This document shows positions 59,013-64,000 of a DNA stretch of 64,000 nucleotides, piece after piece. The stretch covers positions 62,001-126,000 of the forward strand of contig JACKEH010000007.1 in assembly GCA_020633125.1 (NCBI GenBank). The letters run 5' to 3'. The notes below the pieces were generated by a model. It was not told the origin of the DNA. It saw nothing but the letters and a program-made list of their open reading frames with translations, and searched no databases. Numbering within the stretch: the first letter of the stretch is position 1; every line of letters starts with the position of its first letter. The DNA is from Sandaracinus sp. (GTDB lineage Bacteria; Myxococcota_A; Polyangia; Polyangiales; Houyiibacteriaceae). The translations under genes were made by a program, and so were the position numbers.

Positions 59013-61244
59013 TCACTCCTCCCAGAGCTCGATCAAGTAGAACGTCGGGTTCATCGGGTGCGCGGTGCCGGCCATCGAGGGCAGGTTCAGCGGGTCCCCG
59101 AAACGCTGCCAGAGAATCACCGGCGCCAAACCGAGCTGCTCGACGGCCTGGGCGAGCGCGTTCATGAGCTCGGGCTCGCGGTAGCGAAACGCATCCGGAC
59201 CCACGTCGTGCAGAAGCGGCGGCGCGTCGATGGCGAAGTAATAGCCACGTCGGCCCTGGTGCTCGATCACCTCGAGGCCGAGGTTCCAACCGCGGTCCAT
59301 GGGGATCGGCGGCTGCCACTGCTTGTTCCCCGGGAAGACCCAGATCTTCTCGCGGTCGAAGGTCGCGCGCATCGCGTCCGCGACCGCGTCGAGCACGGCT
59401 TCACGCCGCGCCTCGTCGACGGACGCGGGCGGCACGAACATGCCTTGCGCCTGAAGCACGCCGTACGCGATGCGAACCTTCGGGTGGTGGAGCGTGAAGA
59501 TGCGCTCGTCGAAGACGTGGGTCTGCGTGCGGGGGTTCCAGCGACCGGCGCGAAGGTGCTGAAGCGACTCGCTCGCCGGCGGCTGGCCTTCGCTCCACAC
59601 CGCGTTCCAATAGTCGTCGAAGGTCGCGAACCACGCGCTGCCTCGGGGGTCGTCGGGGTGCGGCACCGCGGGGACGACCTTCGTCATCAGGTTCCATTCG
59701 CGCGGGTGCGTCGGGTCGTCGCGGAACGCACCGAACACCGCCTCCTGAATCGGAAGCCCCGTCGCGGCCATCGCGTCGACGAGCGATTGCAGCGCCGCGA
59801 CCGGCTCGGGCAGGTTCGTGATGCGAAGCGCGAAGGCGTAGCTGACGAGCCAGGGCTCGCCGACCGTGATCCGCGCACCGTCCGCGCGCTCTTCCATCGC
59901 GGCGGTCCAGAGGTTGAGGATGCGTGACGCCTTCGTGAGCGTCGCTTCGTCGGCCGTCGGCGAGAAGCCGAGGATGACGCGAAGCTGCGTGTTTCGATCC
60001 GCACCTTCGAAGCCCGCGAACGCGAGCCCTTCGGCGGGAAGCGCGGCCCACGTCGCAGGCGGCGCGTGTGGCTTCGTCTCGTCGAGCGCCTGCGCGCGTG
60101 AGAGCCCAGAGCTCATCGCGCCGAGCGCGCCGAAGCGGGGCGACACGAGCTCGCGTGCTTCGCGATCGACGAGCCCGAAGCGCACGCCCTCGCGCACGAC
60201 GGCGACGCCGTCTTTTCCGAAACCACCGACGCCGTCCCAACGTGGCGGCGCGATCTCGCGGCCCGACGGATCGATCCACGTCCACTTGCCTTCGCGCTTC
60301 ACGGGCGCGAGGCCTTCGGTGAAGCCTTGCGCGGTCTCGAAGGTCGGTTCGATCGCGACGGTCCCGTCGGCCGCGAGAAATCCGACGTCTCCGCCGTGTG
60401 GCACGAAACGCGCGCGCCCCTCGTGGGGCGTCATCGCCGTCTGGTAGGGGCCGATCAACGCGCCCTTCGACGAGAGGAAGAACCAATCCTTGCCGCGACG
60501 CACCGGCGCGAGCCCATCCGACCACACACGTGTCTCGTCGAAGAGCTCGGGCGTCAGCAACTGTCCGTTCTCGCCGAGAAACGAGAACTGGTTGCCGCGG
60601 CGCACCTTCGCCATGCCGCCGAGGAAGGGCCAGATCTCGTCGAAGGCCTCCGAGAGGATCTCCCCCTGCGCGTCGACGAGATGCCATCGCCCCTCGCGCT
60701 TGATGCGCCCGCGACCGCCCGACCACACGCTGGCCTGATCGAAGGTCGCCTCCATCGCGAAGCTGCCGTCCTTGCGCAGGTAGCGATCACGACCGCCGAT
60801 CGCGACCGGCGCCAGCCCCTCCGCGAACGTCCCCGCCCACTCGAAGCGCGGAGGCACCACGACCTCGCCCGTCAGCGTGGCGTAACCCCAGAGCCCGTTC
60901 TCCAAAAAGGGCGCGAGCCCGTCGCCCGGCATGCCGAGCTCTTCGAAGCGTGGCGCGACGGAAAGCCCCGCCTCGGTGACGAGGCCCCAACGACCGCCTT
61001 GAATGCGACCCTCGACCCAACGCCCACCGACGTTGACCGCCAGCGCGCCCTCGGCGCGACCCCCGTGAAAGTCGAAGGTCGGCTCCACGAGCCACGCGCC
61101 CGTGGGCGCGAGAATGCCGAGCTTGTCGTGCTCGAACGGCGCTGCGACCGCGAAGCCGTCTTCGAAGCGCTGCGCGATCCGAAGGCCGTGAGGAACCACC
61201 AGCGCACCGTGGCGGTCGACGTACCCAAACTCCCAACGTCCCAT
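59013..61244 (-). CDS. WG-repeat (beta-propeller-like) protein
   Basis: 743 residues, ATG 61244 with GGGAGGG before it. Residues about 1-425 are WG/KWG repeats of about 45-50 residues: 'WGLVTEAGLSVAPRFEE', 'LWGYATLTGEVVVPPRFEW', 'WFFLSSKGALIGPYQTA', 'WTWIDPSGREIAPPRWDG', 'RFGLVDREARELVSPRFG', at least seven. The remaining about 300 residues form a separate globular domain with no motif I know. No signal peptide. WG repeats bind proteins; role unknown. Confidence 0.85.
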   Translation of the reverse strand: MGRWEFGYVDRHGALVVPHGLRIAQRFEDGFAVAAPFEHDKLGILAPTGAWLVEPTFDFHGGRAEGALAVNVGGRWVEGRIQGGRWGLVTEAGLSVAPRFEELGMPGDGLAPFLENGLWGYATLTGEVVVPPRFEWAGTFAEGLAPVAIGGRDRYLRKDGSFAMEATFDQASVWSGGRGRIKREGRWHLVDAQGEILSEAFDEIWPFLGGMAKVRRGNQFSFLGENGQLLTPELFDETRVWSDGLAPVRRGKDWFFLSSKGALIGPYQTAMTPHEGRARFVPHGGDVGFLAADGTVAIEPTFETAQGFTEGLAPVKREGKWTWIDPSGREIAPPRWDGVGGFGKDGVAVVREGVRFGLVDREARELVSPRFGALGAMSSGLSRAQALDETKPHAPPATWAALPAEGLAFAGFEGADRNTQLRVILGFSPTADEATLTKASRILNLWTAAMEERADGARITVGEPWLVSYAFALRITNLPEPVAALQSLVDAMAATGLPIQEAVFGAFRDDPTHPREWNLMTKVVPAVPHPDDPRGSAWFATFDDYWNAVWSEGQPPASESLQHLRAGRWNPRTQTHVFDERIFTLHHPKVRIAYGVLQAQGMFVPPASVDEARREAVLDAVADAMRATFDREKIWVFPGNKQWQPPIPMDRGWNLGLEVIEHQGRRGYYFAIDAPPLLHDVGPDAFRYREPELMNALAQAVEQLGLAPVILWQRFGDPLNLPSMAGTAHPMNPTFYLIELWEE

Positions 61245-61550
61245 GTTCCCTCCCGTGGTGGAGCCTATCCCCAAGCCGGAGCGTGACGCCGACCTCCTGA
61301 GCACGACTCGGGCCAACCCGAAACGAGGCTCACACGCCGATTCGACTGCGCTCGAAGTGCAACGAGGCCCACTCGCTGCACTCGAAGCGCAACGAGCGCG
61401 GCGCGTTGCACTCGAAGCGCAACCCGAAGCCACAGCCGTCCGCCCTACCTCAAACGGGTGAGACAATGGCGATTTCTGACCGTCTTTCGCGCTCACTCAC
61501 CGAAGAAATCGACGGCAACGAAGGAAAACCCCCGTTAGAACTCGGGCTCC
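61245..61550. other. Intergenic region with 30-bp iterons
   Basis: 306 bp divergent region between the WG-repeat gene and the protease gene. The iterons at 61348, 61378 and 61408 are its only marked feature. A small plus-strand frame through it (61243-61461) would encode Ala-Leu-Glu repeats but has no credible start or family. Confidence 0.5.
61348..61423. repeat. Three 30-bp iterons in a divergent promoter region
   Basis: A 'GCNCTCGAAG-GCAAC' core recurs at 61348, 61378 and 61408, exactly 30 bp (about three helical turns) apart. That spacing would place bound proteins on the same DNA face. Confidence 0.75.
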
Positions 61551-63281
61551 ATGCCGTACCGCTCGATCCTCCCCCAAGCGCTCTTGTGGGTTTGCGCGCT
61601 TGCCGGAAGCGCCTCTGCGCAGCTCGCGCCCCCCGTGCCGGACTCCTCCCCCTCGACGCCCTTCGGCGGGGTTCGCTACGGCGCGGTCGACGCCGCCACG
61701 GTGCGGGTCTTCGCGGTCGGCGACGTGGGCACCGAGCAGGTCCGTGGACGCACGCAGATGCGCGTCGTGGCGATTCCCGAGACCGGCCATGGCAGCGGGG
61801 TGATCGTCGATCCTCGTGGGGTGGTGGTGACGGCGGCGCACGTCGTCGCGGGCGCGCGTCACATCGCGGTTCGGCTGCCCGGCGCGGGAGGCCTGCTCGC
61901 GGCCGAGGTCGTTCACCAAGACGACCTGCTCGACTTCGCGCTGATCCTGGTCGCCGTCGACGGGACGTTGCCGAACGTTCTGCCGATCCCCGAAGCACCT
62001 CCGACGCTCTCGGTGCGCCAAACCGTCGACGCGGTCGGCTACCCGCTCGACGCGACGCGTGAGCACCCGCAATCGACGCGCGGCATCGTGAGCGCGGCGC
62101 TCGAAGACGGCCGCTTGCAGCTCGGCATCGCGGTGAACCCCGGCAACTCGGGCGGTCCGCTCGTCGACGAAAGCGAGTCGCTGGTCGGCATCGTGGTCGC
62201 GCGCGGCGACGTCTCCCGTGGGGTGCAAGGCATCGGCGTCGCGGTTCCGATGCAGCCGATTCGCGCAGCGTACGACCAGGCGCTCCGTGGCGCGTTCGCG
62301 CGGGCCGTGCGAAGCCTTCGCGCACGTCCCGACGCCGCGCGCAGCGCCGAGGTCGTCGACGCGCTGGTGCGCCTCGGGGGCGTGGAGGTGCTCGCGGAAG
62401 CGGCGGACATCGCGGATGGTGTCGCGGCGCCGCAACGCCTCGCGCATTTCGATCAGGTCGCCTCGCAGACGAACGACCCGTCGCTCTTGGCGTTGCTCGC
62501 CGCGTACTTCTGGGACGCGTCGCTCGTCATCCTCGAGCGTAGTGGCGGTGCCGCGACGCCCGCGCACTTGCCGCCCGGCGGTCCGCGCGACGTGGCGACG
62601 CGCGCGCAGACCCGAGCCCGCGAGCTCGCGCAAAAGGCCGCCGAGCTCGACCCGACGTTGCCGACGCGTTCGCCTTTCGTGGCCTATCTGGCGACCGGGC
62701 GAACGGCCGAGCCCGCGTACGGCGGAAACGCGATGTGGAGCTCGACCTCGCCCACACCAGCTCCGCCACGCGAGCGACGTCAGGACACGTCGAAGGGCTG
62801 GTTCCCGATGATCACCGGCGGCTACCAAGCCGACGTGGCGAGCACGCCTTCCAACGGCTTTCAGCTCGCGTTCTACGCGCCGCTCGTGCTGACGGGAACG
62901 CGCGCTTCGTCGGTTCGTTTTGCGTTCGGCCTGGGTGTGGCCTTCTCGTTCAACCGCCAAGGCGACGACTACTGGGACGACGAATGGGACTCGATGGACG
63001 TCTACGCCCTCGTCGGTCCGTCGCTCCGCTTCGGCCGAAGCAGCATCGGCGGCATCGTGCAGGTCGCATGGGCCCCGGGCGCACGAAACGGTTGTCCAGA
63101 CTGCTACGGGGACGACTCGTGGGAACCGACCTTGCTTTCTTTCCGCCTCTCGGCGGGGCCGACGTTCGGTCGTTTTCACATGGCGGTGACCGCACGCATC
63201 GCCGAAGGCCACGTGGAACCTGGGTACGACGACGGCATGCTCGTCGCGCAGATCGGCGGCGCGGCTGGGTTGAGCTTCTGA
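61551..63281 (+). CDS. Trypsin-like serine protease with barrel-like C-terminus
   Basis: 576 residues. Signal peptide to about residue 24 (AGSASAQ). Trypsin/DegP-like domain about 40-245 with the catalytic triad His97 (TAAHVV), Asp128 (LLDFAL) and Ser200 (NPGNSGGPL), but no PDZ domain. A helical TPR-like linker (about 245-400) leads to a C-terminal strand-rich domain (about 415-576) ending in an aromatic Phe (GLSF), suggesting an outer-membrane barrel that carries the protease. Such a fusion is unusual. ATG 61551. Substrates unknown. Confidence 0.88.
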   Translation: MPYRSILPQALLWVCALAGSASAQLAPPVPDSSPSTPFGGVRYGAVDAATVRVFAVGDVGTEQVRGRTQMRVVAIPETGHGSGVIVDPRGVVVTAAHVVAGARHIAVRLPGAGGLLAAEVVHQDDLLDFALILVAVDGTLPNVLPIPEAPPTLSVRQTVDAVGYPLDATREHPQSTRGIVSAALEDGRLQLGIAVNPGNSGGPLVDESESLVGIVVARGDVSRGVQGIGVAVPMQPIRAAYDQALRGAFARAVRSLRARPDAARSAEVVDALVRLGGVEVLAEAADIADGVAAPQRLAHFDQVASQTNDPSLLALLAAYFWDASLVILERSGGAATPAHLPPGGPRDVATRAQTRARELAQKAAELDPTLPTRSPFVAYLATGRTAEPAYGGNAMWSSTSPTPAPPRERRQDTSKGWFPMITGGYQADVASTPSNGFQLAFYAPLVLTGTRASSVRFAFGLGVAFSFNRQGDDYWDDEWDSMDVYALVGPSLRFGRSSIGGIVQVAWAPGARNGCPDCYGDDSWEPTLLSFRLSAGPTFGRFHMAVTARIAEGHVEPGYDDGMLVAQIGGAAGLSF

Positions 63282-63303
63282 CCGTCGGTCGGCCTCGAGC
63301 GGC

Positions 63304-63669
63304 TCAGCGACGGCGCGCCGTGTCGAGCTCGCCGAGCTTCGCGATGCGACGCGCGCGCATCACGAGCGCCGCGTTCGCGAGACCGAGCCGCGCGCAGAGC
63401 TGACCGACCGGGCCTTCGTCGTCGGCGTCGAGCGCCCGTTCGAGCGCGTCCGCGAAGCGGAAGGCGGCCTGTTCGTCTTGCGCCTCGGTGCCGCGGCGAA
63501 AGGTGCCGAGCAACGCGAGCTCACACAGCGGGGAGTCGGCTTCGAGCGACGCGCGCGAGGACACGACGACCGACACGCGTGCGTGCTCGTGGTCGACGCG
63601 AAGATGAACGAAGCGACGAGGCGCGGAAGGCCCCGGCGGACGAGTGGAAACGGACCGAGCGACGGCCAT
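63304..63669 (-). CDS. Hypothetical protein
   Basis: 121 residues. Cytoplasmic, no motif recognised; C-terminal half is helical ('AFRFADALERALDADDEGPVGQLCARLGLANAALVMRARRIAKLGELDTARRR'). The start at 63669 is the first in-frame GTG/ATG with reasonable context. Coding support is codon bias and lack of a better frame. Converges with the protease gene. Confidence 0.6.
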   Translation of the reverse strand: MAVARSVSTRPPGPSAPRRFVHLRVDHEHARVSVVVSSRASLEADSPLCELALLGTFRRGTEAQDEQAAFRFADALERALDADDEGPVGQLCARLGLANAALVMRARRIAKLGELDTARRR

Positions 63670-63837
63670 GCCGGAGGCCTAACCCAATCGGGGGAACGCG
63701 CAGTGACGAACTCGCCAAGAAGCGAAGAATTTCCCGCAAAATCAGCGGATTCGTCCACTCGGAGCGCACGTTCGCGATGCGAACAGGCGTCGCGTTTCAG
63801 CAGCACGCGCAACACCCGTCACGGCTGAAACCGAGCC

Positions 63838-64000
63838 TCAGGCGACGCTGAGGACCTTGGTCATGCGAAACACGAGGGGCAGCGACGCCCACATGCCGTG
63901 CATCTGAATCTCACCGCGCTTGGAGGCTTCGAAGACCTCTTTGGCCACCGGACCTCGCGGGTCGGGCAAGCCGAAGCGGGGCTCGAGCTCGACGAGACTC
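63838..64000 (-). CDS. Partial CDS at window edge, unknown product
   Basis: The last 53 codons of a gene whose 5' part lies outside the window. It reads 'SLVELEPRFGLPDPRGPVAK', 'EVFEASKRGEIQMHGMWASL', 'PLVFRMTKVLSVA' and then TGA. It is in the third-position-GC-rich frame, and no competing frame is convincing. Product unknown. Confidence 0.6.
   Translation of the reverse strand, partial: SLVELEPRFGLPDPRGPVAKEVFEASKRGEIQMHGMWASLPLVFRMTKVLSVA

Noticed and set aside
61243..61461. 72-codon plus-strand frame in the divergent region
   Set aside because: Its Ala-Leu-Glu-Gln repeats follow directly from the 30-bp iterons and it starts across the neighbouring gene's ribosome site; no homologue comes to mind.

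Overview
The window reads as chromosome of a predatory or soil myxobacterium (Myxococcota, probably Polyangia/Sandaracinaceae-like). This is inferred from very high GC with GC-rich third codon positions, eukaryote-type Ser/Thr kinases with PEGA tails, many lipoproteins of unknown function, a MYXO-CTERM-like sorting tail, an AgmX/PglI C-terminal domain protein, Cys-rich repeat lipoproteins, and GTG/TTG starts with 4-nt stop/start overlaps. No rRNA, tRNA, IS element, prophage or CRISPR array was found.

Layout. 0-6 kb: zinc-ribbon membrane protein, membrane Ser/Thr kinase, outer-membrane-type protein and recN. 6.5-13 kb: DUF-type lipoprotein, amtB with a tiny coupled ORF, a DPP-IV-type peptidase and a TetR regulator. 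13.6-18 kb: a 1475-residue lipoprotein with 17 Cys-rich repeats, a PKD-like domain and SPRY-like domains. 18.4-22.7 kb: alpha/beta hydrolase (frameshifted), c-type cytochrome plus GMC oxidoreductase pair, YihY/BrkB protein. 23-25.4 kb: a SahR-like regulator and ahcY, a self-contained S-adenosylhomocysteine recycling unit. 25.6-32.6 kb: thioesterase, Omp85-like barrel, M50 protease, nth plus an HCCA-isomerase-like protein, secreted proteins. 32.6-38.2 kb: boxC and boxB of aerobic benzoyl-CoA epoxidation flank a UbiB-family kinase. 38.4-43.4 kb: DnaK paralogue, a 41-bp tandem repeat array, M14 carboxypeptidase, dienelactone hydrolase (frameshifted). 43.6-47.9 kb: a four-gene overlapping operon of Ser/Thr kinase, branched-chain-amino-acid-type binding lipoprotein, small lipoprotein and TPR membrane protein. 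48-53 kb: acyl-CoA dehydrogenase (frameshifted), lipoprotein, argS. 53-64 kb: HEAT-like lipoprotein, SRPBCC/ArsR pair, AgmX-type protein, WG-repeat protein, trypsin-like protease with a barrel-like C-terminus, and a partial gene at the right edge.

The most interesting unexplained features are: (1) a dispersed, structured element of about 130-150 nt lying directly 3' of three unrelated genes, always in the same orientation, with covarying hairpin stems; (2) the kinase/binding-protein operon, which resembles in logic, not in sequence, the GlnH-GlnX-PknG nutrient-sensing route of actinobacteria; (3) the split box cluster; (4) a 41-bp non-coding tandem array. At least six single-base indels break otherwise well conserved genes, mostly in GG/CC runs, so several 'pseudogenes' here are probably assembly errors.
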